Below are positions 26,911 to 38,200 of a stretch of 64,000 nt of DNA, in pieces (within the stretch, counting starts at the first letter, position 1; every line of letters begins with the position of its first letter). Location: the NCBI RefSeq assembly GCF_947507565.1, contig NC_089188.1, positions 1,178,001 through 1,242,000 on the forward strand. The letters are read 5' to 3'. This stretch comes from Oscarella lobularis. Taxonomy: Eukaryota > Porifera > Homoscleromorpha > Homosclerophorida > Oscarellidae. The notes beneath the pieces were generated by a model. The model searched no databases. It worked only from the letters and a program-made list of their open reading frames with translations, and was not told the origin of the DNA. The position numbers and the translations under genes were made by a program.

Positions 26911-29310
26911 CTAATTAAGATCACTTATATTAATTGTTGATAACGGTACTGTGGGTTTGGATGGACTTGTGTTGGTCCTCGGAGGCGGCGGCGGAAGAGA
27001 AGGAAGCGGATTCGATTTGGGTTGGGTCGCTGTCGCTGTGGGTTGCTTCGGCTGTGGCTGTTGACTGGGCGCGTGCTTTTGCTTTTCCTGTTTCACTTGC
27101 TCGCTGAGTGACGTCTGCCAATTGCAAATTCCCGCCTTTTTCTGCAGCTGGAGCCTTTGCTGGGTCTTCGTGTGCGCGGCGCGTAGTTTCGTCGATACGT
27201 AGTTGCATAGATTCGGTCCCAGAAAACCGTATTCGGCTCGATAGACGTCTGGGACGTCGGGGGGACCTTGGAGGGTGACTATGATTGGGCCCAAGTGATT
27301 CTGAATAATAAATAATCCTGATATAAATGAGTTTTCTATGCTCCTCTTCTTCCCTTACTTGTAAGAGTTTCTGAATGGTTATGCTCATCGTTTTCTCGGG
27401 TTCGGAATTGGAGTTCTGTGCCTTTCGAAGGAGCTCCCCCTCGTGGGGAAGCTGAGGTAAGAGAACGTTTTTACACACCTGAACACACAGGCTCTTGTAT
27501 ATATTATTAGCAAAAAGAGTCGCGTTTCTTCCTTACATCGGTCCCTAATTCGCAAAGGCCAACCATTGCCCCGTAACGTTGAGGAAGTGAACTACTATCA
27601 TCAGCGAGAATCTGCAATAAACAAATACCCCTTCAAAAGAACAGAGACAAAGGGTCCTCAATTTCCAAATGCATACCTTTGAAAGTAGTTTAGTGACTCG
27701 GCTCTGTAGAGCAGTTGAAGTCGTAGTAAACGACCTTATAGCATCAGTCATCAGCCTAGGCTACGAACTCATCTCTGTCGTCCTTACTTGCAAATTTGAG
27801 CCAAAGCCTGGGCCCCCAGCTCCCTCAACGACCAATGATTCTCATCGGGACGAGCACATAGTTGCTTTCCAACCACAGTGGATAGAACGGCTGGAAGCAG
27901 CTTATGTATCTAACCAAGAAATATATCTAAAAATTCGATTCTTTTTTCTAGATCAATAGATAGTACATATTTTTCCAAATTAAGGTTTTTATTGGACAAC
28001 AACGCCTTGATCATCTTCACCAAGGCAACCAGCGAAGTCAACTTTTTCTGAATAACATACTGTTTGATCTACGAAAAGACAATATTCTTTTAAACGCGGC
28101 TACTCCCTCCAAGCACTCACCCCCTCACAAATAAACTCAGTGAATTTTGGAAGCATTTGATTTAGGCCAGGATCCAACGACAAACTCTGCAAAGCCTCCT
28201 AGGAGAGAGAGAAAAAAAGGAGATCTATCACCTAGCCCAGCCACACTACTTCACTTACACTTGTTTTTCTGGTATCCCCGGAAGCCAAACAGGCGGCCGT
28301 AATTTCTCTATAATACAGTTGCTGTTCCTAAGAGACAAAGGGGTCCCAAAGTTGATTCATCTCTCCTAGCTTGGCCTCCCCTCACTCACCCCTGACATTT
28401 CATGTGCAACGTACTCCTTAAACTTCTCCTCCAACAATTCGTCTTCCTTCTTCTGTTTCTCTCCCTTCTTCGCATCCGCTTTGGCATCCTTTTCGCTCGT
28501 TTCCTTGGCCCCCTTCGTCGTCGTCGTCGTCGTTCCCACCGCCGTTCCAGTCAAACCCAACGCCGACAGAAGCGACGGCGGCACGCCCCGACTCGATGGC
28601 TTCAAATTCTGCGGCCGATTCACCGACTCCTCCTTCAATTTCTCCACAGACACTAACCCAATATATAAAAAACAACAATACAAATGTATCAAATAAAATA
28701 CCTGGAGGCGGATTTTCTGGAATAGCCGGCTGTACTCCCTCCACTGCAAGCCAATGAGCTGTACACACGAAGTCTCCAAATTTGATGGAGACACGCCCAC
28801 GTATCGTTTACCCCTCAGACTTAAGTCGGATGGAAGTCTCGGTAATGGTGTACTTATGACGTCACTTAGTTCGATTTCCTTGTCGTCGAGAAAGTGGACT
28901 TCGCGGCCGCCGCCGATCGCGCCTCGAAACGGCATGAATTCGCCCGATTTGAAGCCGTAAATGGGCTGGGCGAGAGAAATTCCGCGAAAACGAAAAAGGG
29001 GGCCCCCGTTTCGCGTTTACCTCGAGATTGAACTGCTGCAAGGCTCGATCGAAGTCGTCTGTGGTCACTTTGCGTCGTTTCGAGTGGCGAGCGAATTTGG
29101 ACGACTCCTAGAGGCGATGCTCGCTTTTTTCTTCGTCTCCCCTCCTATTTTTACCTGGACTATCTGTTTTAGGCGAAACGATACGTCTTCGGCCAACGCT
29201 CGTAGTGCTGAATCGTCGAGACGCGAAATGCCAAGACTGTCTGCGACGGCACGAATCGAATCGGCCGATATGTCGGCGTCTATTCCATCCAAATCCAGGT
29301 TGGATGCCAT
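26911..29310 (-). CDS. TAF6: TAF6, TFIID/SAGA histone-fold subunit
   Basis: TAF6 pairs with TAF9 in TFIID and contributes the central HEAT domain. The start at 29310 (MASNLDLDGID) leads into the histone fold (ADSIRAVADSLGISRL, ALAEDVSFRLKQIVQ, then KVTTDDFDRALQQFNLE). The family-specific stretch GFKSGEFMPFRGAIGGGREV, then DVISTPLPRLP, comes next, and after an intron AHWLAVEGVQPAIPENPPP. A Lys/Glu- and Thr-rich linker (28.4-28.65 kb) is followed by HEAT-repeat exons to about 27.2 kb, ending with VYRAEYGFLGPNLCNYVSTKL and a Gln/Pro-rich tail. An in-frame ATG also occurs at 29376, but the residues between do not resemble the family. Introns are mostly 45-70 nt. Confidence 0.93.
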
Positions 29311-29603
29311 GCGGTTCACAAGCACTCCGGGAATTTCACAAGCGCGCGAGTGGAGGCCTACACAGAACAGAGACACACAGAGAGATGTCTAACCTCGATT
29401 CTAATTCAAAAGACGATACACGTGGAGTCGAAAACAGAGAGCCGCCATTATTCTAGCGCCTAATCCAACATGGCCGGAGCACGGCAAGGATCACGTGTAA
29501 AATTGGCGCGAGTTTTCTGAGCCAACGAGCGACTCGTTGCCCCGGTGAATCCAAGACAATGCCGTCATCAACGGATATTGCATAACCATTGCATCAGCTT
29601 TCG
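29311..29603. other. Intergenic, TAF6 5' side
   Basis: Upstream sequence of TAF6 (minus) and of a transcription unit on the plus strand. It contains the word AACATGGCCGGAGCACGG near 29468 and a CACGTG-type element (ATCACGTGTAA) near 29492. I see no coding sequence. Confidence 0.4.
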
Positions 29604-29610
29604 TATAAAA
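29604..29610 (+). promoter_or_regulatory. TATA box (TATAAAA)
   Basis: TATAAAA lies in GTATAAAAGCCGCTGCAC with a pyrimidine/purine start-like context (ACTTCAG) about 25-30 bp downstream. Most gene starts in the window lack a TATA box, so this one stands out. It points into the 29.63-30.72 kb region upstream of ARGLU1. Confidence 0.5.
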
Positions 29611-29632
29611 GCCGCTGCACGCACGCACAACT

Positions 29633-30719
29633 TCAGTTCTGGCTAGGTGGGGAAAGTCTAACGGACGGAACCCTGGAGGTCGTCGGCGTTGGGAAAGCCT
29701 CAGTCATGTCAACATTAAATCGTGCTCAGTCGGTTGCCGTTCCTTGCTGAAACTGTAAGGTGCAGTGAATGAGCGTCACGCGAGTTCTTCTCGTGGCGCG
29801 CGAACGGCACTGGGAAGTCATTATAAGGCCCGTTGGATTTCATATATTGAGAAAAACAGTATAAGAGAAGAACAGAGAGACAGGGAACAACAGCAAAGGA
29901 CGAAAAACAACAACAACTAAAACATAAATACATACAAGGGAGGGGTTAATGGGTATTGGAATTGCAGCGTGTGCTAGCCACCGCCGCAAAACTAAGGGAG
30001 GCTGTCTGACTAGGCTGGCTTGGGTTGCGAAGCTTGGCGTTCCGCGTTATACCGAGTGGACGTCAAGCTCAGATCAGTCCACTTTCTCGCCAAAGAAACG
30101 TGTGGGGGGCCCAGTGTCTCGTGGCTGTTTCTCACTCGGTTTAGTGACCTATAGCCGAAGATGGCCTTGACTTCCCAGAACCAAATCAAAGCACGATGTT
30201 GACTATATGACTGTGTGTGGACTCACGTTCGGCGCCTTCCCTCAATCCGGTAGTCCCGCTTCCTCTCAAGCGAAGGACTATGGCCCCATGGGTCACGGTG
30301 CAACGAGGTCGGGGGGACGGTGTGGGAGAGCCGTTCTCGATCCTAGGCCGCACCGTCGTGATTGAGCCTATGATGCCACGGCTCGCTCTCAAAAATTTTT
30401 GGGCTACTCAGCGTTCGAACCTCCACGCGGTGTAGCCTGGATTACGCCAATACGAACGCAGGACAACAAGGTACGTCTGCGGATAAATTGAACAGATAAT
30501 GGCTTTTGTTTTTTAGGTTCTTTTCTCGACGAAGAAGCACTCGGACCGAATTTCGAAGATACACTGTACAAGCCAGAGTTTTTTCGGCGTAGAACACGTA
30601 GACGGGTCTACTGCATAAAAGCAAATCTTTTTTACGCATTCTGCATAAATATACTTGCATGCATCCGAGTCAATAAGCCACTCGCTTTCGCCACAAACCA
30701 TCATTCGGGGACCCCAATA
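29633..30719 (+). other. Long spliced leader or noncoding transcript upstream of ARGLU1
   Basis: About 1.1 kb without a convincing protein. A splice-like intron is visible at 30471-30516 (AACAAG|GTACGT ... TTTTTTAG|GTTC, 46 nt), so the region is probably transcribed toward ARGLU1, either as its 5' UTR or as a separate RNA. The longest frame (29949-30170) has unusual composition and is extended by base changes in the second copy (35292-35708), which argues against coding. GGGGACCCC sits just before the ARGLU1 start codon. RNA class is not recognisable. Confidence 0.4.
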
Positions 30720-31903
30720 ATGGCGGACGCAACGAGATCTCGCAGTCGTTCGCGGAGCCCGTTACAGCACCGTTCGAAGCGACGAAAAAAGCACAAAAGC
30801 CATCACAGCTCGCGTTCGAACTCGCCCGTCGCGAAGGACTCGACGGAAGCGCGGCGTTCGCGTTCGCGTCGCCGTTCGCGTTCGCGCACGCCGTCGCGAC
30901 GTCGAAAGACGTCGCCGTCGTCGTCGCGTCGACACGATCGAATCGTGGACGAGTTCGGGCGAGACGTAACGAGACGCGAATGGCGTCAAGTAGACGAGGA
31001 AAAAGAACAGGAAAGGGAGAAAAGGTACGTATAAAAGTGACGCGGAAAAAAAGGTGAGGGGCCCCCTATGTTGATACCTGTATAGGCGCAAGGAGGAACA
31101 GGAAAAACAGCACATTCAGGAAGAGATTGAAAGGCGCATCGAGGTCGAAATTGCGCGACGAGTAGCAGAGGAACTCGAACGTCGAAAAGACGAAATCGAA
31201 AAGGAAGTCCAGCGGAGAGTCGACGAGGCAAAAGCGACTATGGAACGACAATGGCTCGACGACATAGCACGCAAGCGCGAAGAAGCGGAAGAGACGGAGC
31301 GACGAAAGGAGGTGAAGATGCCACGAGCATGTCCTCTCTGTGTCCGTTTTTTTCTGATTGATGGATATCTAAACGTTGTTCCACACGCTCATTATATAGC
31401 AGCAGGCTAAAACTCGGTCTCACCGTATGCGCAGAGGCCGGAGAGACGAAGAACCGGTAGAATTCTCCAATGTGAGAGGGTTTGTAACGCGACTGAGAGC
31501 GAATTCGCATTCGTTCGATCGGTCGTGCGCCCGTTGTTTACTCCGTTTCTTTTTTGCTGAACGAGTGAGTTGTGACTCTTCGCTCTGTGTGTCTCAGGCG
31601 GAGAAGCAGCAGCAGAAAATTGAACTCGAGAAGATCATCGAGGAGAACAACAAGAAGTTAGTCGAAGCGAAAAAGAAACAGGTACTACGGGAAAGAATCT
31701 CATAGACTTTTTTTTTAAAAAATACTGACTTTTCTTAGGAGGAGGAGAGGCTGAGGTTGGTCGAGGAGCAGCGCGTGCGAGAGGAGGAACGGCAGAAGCA
31801 AGCGCGAGAAGAGGAGCGACTCTCGAAGGTCTCCCAGAAGCAGATTCTGAATAGAAAGGGTAAAGAGAGAGCGAAATTGTCGTTTTGGATCAAACCGAGT
31901 TAG
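30720..31903 (+). CDS. ARGLU1: ARGLU1, arginine/glutamate-rich splicing regulator (copy A, intact)
   Basis: A nuclear protein that modulates alternative splicing and transcription. Exon 1 (30720-31024) encodes an Arg/Ser-rich half (repeated SRSRS, SRRRSRSR). Exons 2-4 (31086-31311, 31598-31681, 31739-31903) encode the charged helical half. Family signatures are ERRIEVEIARRVAEELERRK, KIELEKIIEENNKK and the C-terminus GKERAKLSFWIKP, matching the vertebrate ending in KLSFSLK. Introns are 61, 286 and 57 nt; the 286-nt intron is the outlier. This copy keeps GACGAGGCAAAAGCG (D-E-A-K-A) at 31224 and is open throughout, unlike copy B. Confidence 0.92.
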
Positions 31904-32018
31904 TGAACACGACGTTTGTAGCATTTTTTCGTCCGTTTTTTTTTTCTTGTCATACTAAGTTGTGTATATGATAATGAAGGACAAGAAACACACGCACACG
32001 CACACCCATGCTGCAGCA

Positions 32019-35000
32019 TCAGTCAATTTTGACGACGGAGTAGATTTTTTTAACGAACCAGAAACAGGAGAGAAAGCCAACGCAACCTAAAAACGAATCC
32101 CCGGTTAGCGACTGCGAGAATCAAAGTCCTCCTTCGTACCAGTGAATAGGAAGAAGAGGAGCGTTATGAGGGTGATGTAGCCAAGGAAAAGAACGTGGCT
32201 GGCCTTTCCCTCTAGATGGAGCTGATAGTGCATGTAGTACAGGGCATAGAAAAAGAGATAGAACGATGTGCTGCCCGTTGTCAAAAACGACCTCCACCAC
32301 CAATGGTAATCCTGAGAAAAAATTATTTTGGTTTATTATTACGAGAGCCTGTGACGTACTTCTGCGCAGAGGTGGAAGTAGCAGAGGAGAATGGCCGTTT
32401 CTGAGCACGTGATGAGAAGAATGAGAACGATGACGAAGAGAAAACCAAACATGTAGTAGATCTGATGCGACCTGGAGGCAGACAATCGACTATAATTAAC
32501 AAAGGCGAGGGAACAGTCTCGGCTTACCATATGCTGTTGAAAATAAAATAGCACTGAATGAAAATGCAGCCAAATGGCAGAACACCTCCCATTATGATGC
32601 CCGGTACAGGACGAGTGTACAGTGGCTAATCGATCAAATAGAGACACCCAGACTTTGTGAGAGATTGCATACCTGATCGGGTATTTGCCTAGGAATCTGA
32701 TTAGTTCTAACGGGAACTGAGATCGGCTAGAGAAAAGTTGGGGTGTTTGAATCCTTAGCAATATTTCCTGCGTACGTACTTGTTTCTTAAAGCCGATGTA
32801 AGAACCAACGAACGTCAGGGGAACCGAAATTCCAAACCTAAGTATAACCCCCCGAAATTCGCCACTGCTTTTTTTTGTTGTAGCCGTGCATGCGTACCAC
32901 AGAAAGAGCAGAGCGAGGAGAGTCGTAAACGGCACGGCGGCTGACGACTGTTCACCCCAGAGAAGAAGATCCAGAAAAAAGAAAATTCCAAACATGATCC
33001 TAAATCGAATATATAAAAAAAGACGAAATAGGCGTCTCAACGAAGCGTACCCCGGTATCAGAAAGGCCGAAAACAGCATGTTAGTCTTCCATTTCTCCCC
33101 CGAAAACACTGAAAACGCATATATAGACTAAGCCCCAGCGCTACGCAACGCGTAACACCCACATTTATAGATTCTAGCTGACACATAACCCGCAGGAGCC
33201 GCAAGAAGAACGAACAAGACCTAAAGGCAAAGCTGGAGGCAGCATAAAAAACACTACGTAAACCTACCAGAGCCGTCGTCATTAGGGCACCTCTGTTGGC
33301 CGGCGAAAGGAAACCAAAACAGGCAAACACTGATGAACCAGTGAGATCAAACATCTATGTCTAGACGGTATTAGGAACTTACGTATAACAGTCAGCCCAA
33401 TCATTCCAATTTGAGCTCCGCTTCCGACCATGACGGACAGAAGCATGCCTTGCGACGGAGGTCGAAAGACGTCGCCGTGCACCAGCTTCCAACCGAATTC
33501 TTCCTGAACGTCCTCCTAGAGAACACAGAGAAGCTCTTATAAGAAGAGCACTACATGATTTCTTTTTCCAAAAGCGTTCACATACTGATAATTCCTGGTT
33601 GTATCGAGCCAAGTCCTTGTGCAGGGTTCTCATCAAAATCATGGCCATCATGCCAGATAGAAACAGGACGATTACAAACGAGTTTACAATACTAGGAGCA
33701 GATATGAATTTAAGAAAATTCAATACTACGCTCTCCGTTTCGCTCACCTAAACCACTGAATCGACGTATGAGGCATAGAATCGAGAATGTAATCCCAACG
33801 AGAAGCCCAAGAGTGCTTATTGTTTTCCTGCAAAAAGACGACAATCTCTCGTTCAGCCCTCTCTCCGTTTTTTAGCTAACGTACGACAAAAAAGACGGAG
33901 TAGGTGAACTTGATCGTAAGCTCCTTGCTTTTTTCGTCCAACTTCAGCGGTTGAGGTGCAGGATCTTCGGGCACTTTGGTCAACGAGCTTGGATAAACGC
34001 AAACGGGTTTCGCTTTCTCGTCCGGGTTTTGATAAATACTGTAACGAAAAATGACTCTTTCGTCTCCGTTGGGGGCCCCCAATAGAGGCACCTTTGAGGA
34101 AAGACTTTAGCGCTGAGAAGTCGATTTCCATCCCAGTTCTCCGTTTCGCCGCTGTGATAGGTGATCAAAATGTTCACGTGATTAAATATGTAGTAGGTGT
34201 TCGCTTCTTTCATTTTAGGCTGAATCAAGAGAAAAAAGGTTAGAATTTCTCGAATGACAAATTGTCTTCTTACAAATGCTACACACGCTCCCTGTGGATT
34301 TCCTTGTTTATCGACATAGCAACCGACGGGAAAACCCGTCGAACAGTAGGGCTTTTCCTCGTCTTCGACGTCATAGCACCAAGTCACCGGCATATTATCA
34401 ATAATCCTAAATATGCGTAGAGTACCGGTGGTTAGAATATTCGAGGAATATAGACCCGTTGCCTTTTTACCAATGCTGCTGATAATTAAGGATCACGAGT
34501 TTCTGCAACTCTTTCAAGCGCTTTTCCGAATTGTCGCCCTGTTTGAAAGCCTTCGTGCAACAGGGAATACAAGTTTTATTCTCGCCAAAGGAAAACTTCC
34601 GGGAGAGAAAAAAAGATCGAATTAGTGACTTAGACAAAGGGAACGAACGGGGGGGGCTACGTTGTAGGGAGAAGGTCGAATTCTTTCGCCAAAGACGACC
34701 TAAATAAGAATATTACATTATTCGATAATTAGAAAACATAACGGTATGCTCTCGCCTGTCCTAAGTTTTCTGCTGGGCCCGATTTTTTCTTGGCGGCTTC
34801 CTTCACTTGGCAGAAGTCGAATCTGAAGAAGGGTTCTTCTTCTTCTTTGCCATGGCCGGAGGTGACGTCACACTTACTTTGTGTACTCGTAAGGCAGCGC
34901 CGATTCCTCCGAGTCGAGAGCGTTCACGAAGACTTTGATGTCTGACTGCAAAACGCGCGAGAGCGAGCGGTCGGGTCGATGAGAGGGGAGCGAACGAGAG

Positions 35001-35048
35001 GAACGCGAACGACTTACGGGACACTTTTTCTCGTCGGCTTTCTCCTCG
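32019..35048 (-). CDS. TM9SF2: TM9SF2, nonaspanin (copy A, 5' end lost in gap, one frameshift)
   Basis: A nine-helix endosome/Golgi membrane protein. Conserved segments include [116 protein letters not shown] and [16 protein letters not shown]. The last exon (32019-32086) encodes [20 protein letters not shown], the typical nonaspanin tail. An extra A in the run at 32283-32287 shifts the frame in the last transmembrane region relative to copy B. The signal-peptide exon falls in the N gap. It is tail to tail with ARGLU1, 115 bp apart. Confidence 0.9.
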
Positions 35049-35248
35049 NNNNNNNNNNNNNNNNNNNNNNNNNNNNNNNNNNNNNNNNNNNNNNNNNNNN
35101 NNNNNNNNNNNNNNNNNNNNNNNNNNNNNNNNNNNNNNNNNNNNNNNNNNNNNNNNNNNNNNNNNNNNNNNNNNNNNNNNNNNNNNNNNNNNNNNNNNNN
35201 NNNNNNNNNNNNNNNNNNNNNNNNNNNNNNNNNNNNNNNNNNNNNNNN
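35049..35248. other. Assembly gap, 200 N
   Basis: Exactly 200 undetermined bases, a round placeholder size. It lies between the two copies of the duplicated block and cuts TM9SF2 copy A after the second exon. Confidence 0.99.
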
Positions 35249-38200
35249 AACAACAACAACTAAAACATAAATACATACAAGGGAGGGGTTAATGGGTATT
35301 GGAATTGCAGCGTGTGCTAGCCACCGCCGCAAGACTAAGGGAGGCTGTCTGACTAGGCTGGCTTGGGTTGCGAAGCTTGGCGTTCCGCGTTATACCGAGT
35401 GGACGTCAAGCTCAGATCAGTCCACTTTCTCGCCAAAGAAACGTGTGGGGGGCCCAGTGTCTCGTGGCTGTTTCTCACTCGGTTTAGTGACCTATAGCCG
35501 AAGATGGCCTGGACTTCCCAGAACCAAATCAAACCACGATGTTGACTATATGACTGTGTGTGGACTCACGTTCGGCGCCTTCCCTCAATCCGGTAGTCCC
35601 GCTTCCTCTCAAGCGAAGGACTATGGCCCCATGGGTCACGGTGCAACGAGGTCGGGGGGACGGTGTGGGAGAGCCGTTCTCGATCCTAGGCCGCACCGTC
35701 GTGATTGAGCCTATGATGCCACGGCTCGCTCTCAAAAATTTTTGGGCTACTCAGCGTTCGAACCTCCACGCGGTGTAGCCTGGATTACGCCAATACGAAC
35801 GCAGGACAACAAGGTACGTCTGCGGATAAATTGAACAGATAATGGCTTTTGTTTTTTAGGTTCTTTTCTCGACGAAGAAGCACTCGGACCGAATTTCGAA
35901 GATACACTGTACAAGCCAGAGTTTTTTCGGCGTAGAACACGTAGACGGGTCTACTGCATCTTTTTTACGCATTCTGCATAAATATACTTGCATGCGTCCG
36001 AGTCAATAAGCCACTCGCTTTCGCCACAAACCATCATTCGGGGACCCCAATAATGGCGGACGCAACGAGATCTCGCAGTCGTTCGCGGAGCCCGTTACAG
36101 CACCGTTCGAAGCGACGAAAAAAGCACAAAAGCCATCACAGCTCGCGTTCGAACTCGCCCGTCGCGAAGGACTCGACGGAAGCGCGGCGTTCGCGTTCGC
36201 GTCGCCGTTCGCGTTCGCGCACGCCGTCGCGACGTCGAAAGACGTCGCCGTCGTCGTCGCGTCGACACGATCGAATCGTGGACGAGTTCGGGCGAGACGT
36301 AACGAGACGCGAATGGCGTCAAGTAGACGAGGAAAAAGAACAGGAAAGGGAGAAAAGGTACGTATAAAAGTGACGCGGAAAAAAAAGTGAGGGGCCCCCT
36401 ATGTTGATACCTGTATAGGCGCAAGGAGGAACAGGAAAAACAGCACATTCAGGAAGAGATTGAAAGGCGTATCGAGGTCGAAATTGCGCGACGAGTAGCA
36501 GAGGAACTCGAACGTCGGAAAGACGAAATCGAAAAGGAAGTCCAGCGGAGAGTCGACGAGCAAAAGCGACTATGGAACGACAATGGCTCGACGACATAGC
36601 ACGCAAGCGCGAAGAAGCGGAAGAGACGGAGCGACGAAAGGAGGTGAAGATGCCACGAGCATGTCCTCTCTGTGTCCGTTTTTTTCTGATTGATGGATAT
36701 CTAAACGTTGTTCCACACGCTCATTATATAGCAGCAGGCTAAAACTCGGTCTCACCGTATGCGCAGAGGCCGGAGAGACGAAGAACCGGTAGAATTCTCC
36801 AATGTGAGAGGGTTTGTAACGCGACTGAGAGCGAATTCGCATTCGTTCGATCGGTCGTGCGCCCGTTGTTTACTCCGTTTCTTTTTTGCTGAACGAGTGA
36901 GTTGTGACTCTTCGCTCTGTGTGTCTCAGGCGGAGAAGCAGCAGCAGAAAATTGAACTCGAGAAGATCATCGAGGAGAACAACAAGAAGTTAGTCGAAGC
37001 GAAAAAGAAACAGGTACGTACTACGGGAAAGAATCTCATAGACTTTTTTTTTTAAAAATACTGACTTTTCTTAGGAGGAGGAGAGGCTGAGGTTGGTCGA
37101 GGAGCAGCGCGTGCGAGAGGAGGAACGGCAGAAGCAAGCGCGAGAAGAGGAGCGACTCTCGAAGGTCTCCCAGAAGCAGATTCTGAATAGAAAGGGTAAA
37201 GAGAGAGCGAAATTGTCGTTTTGGATCAAACCGAGTTAGTGAACACGACGTTTGTAGCATTTTTTCGTCCGTTTTTTTTTTCTTGTCATACTAAGTTGTG
37301 TATATGATAATGAAGGACAAGAAACACACGCACACGCACACCCATGCTGCAGCATCAGTCAATTTTGACGACGGAGTAGATTTTTTTAACGAACCAGAAA
37401 CAGGAGAGAAAGCCAACGCAACCTAAAAACGAATCCCGGTTAGCGACTGCGAGAATCAAAGTCCTCCTTCGTACCAGTGAATAGGAAGAAGAGGAGCGTT
37501 ATGAGGGTGATGTAGCCAAGGAAAAGAACGTGGCTGGCCTTTCCCTCTAGATGGAGCTGATAGTGCATGTAGTACAGGGCATAGAAAAAGAGATAGAACG
37601 ATGTGCTGCCCGTTGTCAAAACGACCTCCACCACCAATGGTAATCCTGAGAAAAAATTATTTTGGTTTATTATTACGAGAGCCTGTGACGTACTTCTGCG
37701 CAGAGGTGGAAGTAGCAGAGGAGAATGGCCGTTTCTGAGCACGTGATGAGAAGAATGAGAACGATGACGAAGAGAAAACCAAACATGTAGTAGATCTGAT
37801 GCGACCTGGAGGCAGACAATCGACTATAATTAACAAAGGCGAGGGAACAGTCTCGGCTTACCATATGCTGTTGAAAATAAAATAGCACTGAATGAAAATG
37901 CAGCCAAATGGCAGAACACCTCCCATTATGATGCCCGGTACAGGACGAGTGTACAGTGGCTAATCGATCAAATAGAGACACCCAGACTTTGTGAGAGATT
38001 GCATACCTGATCGGGTATTTGCCTAGGAATCTGATTAGTTCTAACGGGAACTGAGATCGGCTAGAGAAAAGTTGGGGTGTTTGAATCCTTAGCAATATTT
38101 CCTGCGTACGTACTTGTTTCTTAAAGCCGATGTAAGAACCAACGAACGTCAGGGGAACCGAAATTCCAAACCTAAGTATAACCCCCCGAAATTCGCCACT

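Larger units (their letters stand above)
29906..35048. repeat. Duplicated block, copy A
   Basis: Nearly identical to 35249-40383, with the offset drifting from 5343 to 5335 bp through small indels. It carries the ARGLU1 leader, ARGLU1 and TM9SF2 without its first exon. Differences are scattered single-base changes (for example GCAAAACTAA against GCAAGACTAA) and 1-13 bp indels, as expected of two alleles. It ends exactly at a run of N. Confidence 0.95.

Noticed and set aside
29633-29960. RNase P/MRP RNA, because GGGGAAAGTC follows a TATA box at the right distance
   Set aside because: No matching second conserved region, no closing helices and no T-run terminator were found; the short match can be chance.
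35292-35708. 138-codon open frame in copy B of the ARGLU1 leader
   Set aside because: In copy A the same frame stops after 73 codons because of one base change; composition is not protein-like.
36053-37239. ARGLU1 pseudogene in copy B
   Set aside because: A one-base difference beside a short run, with reciprocal errors in the other copy's TM9SF2, fits sequencing or haplotype artefact better than decay.
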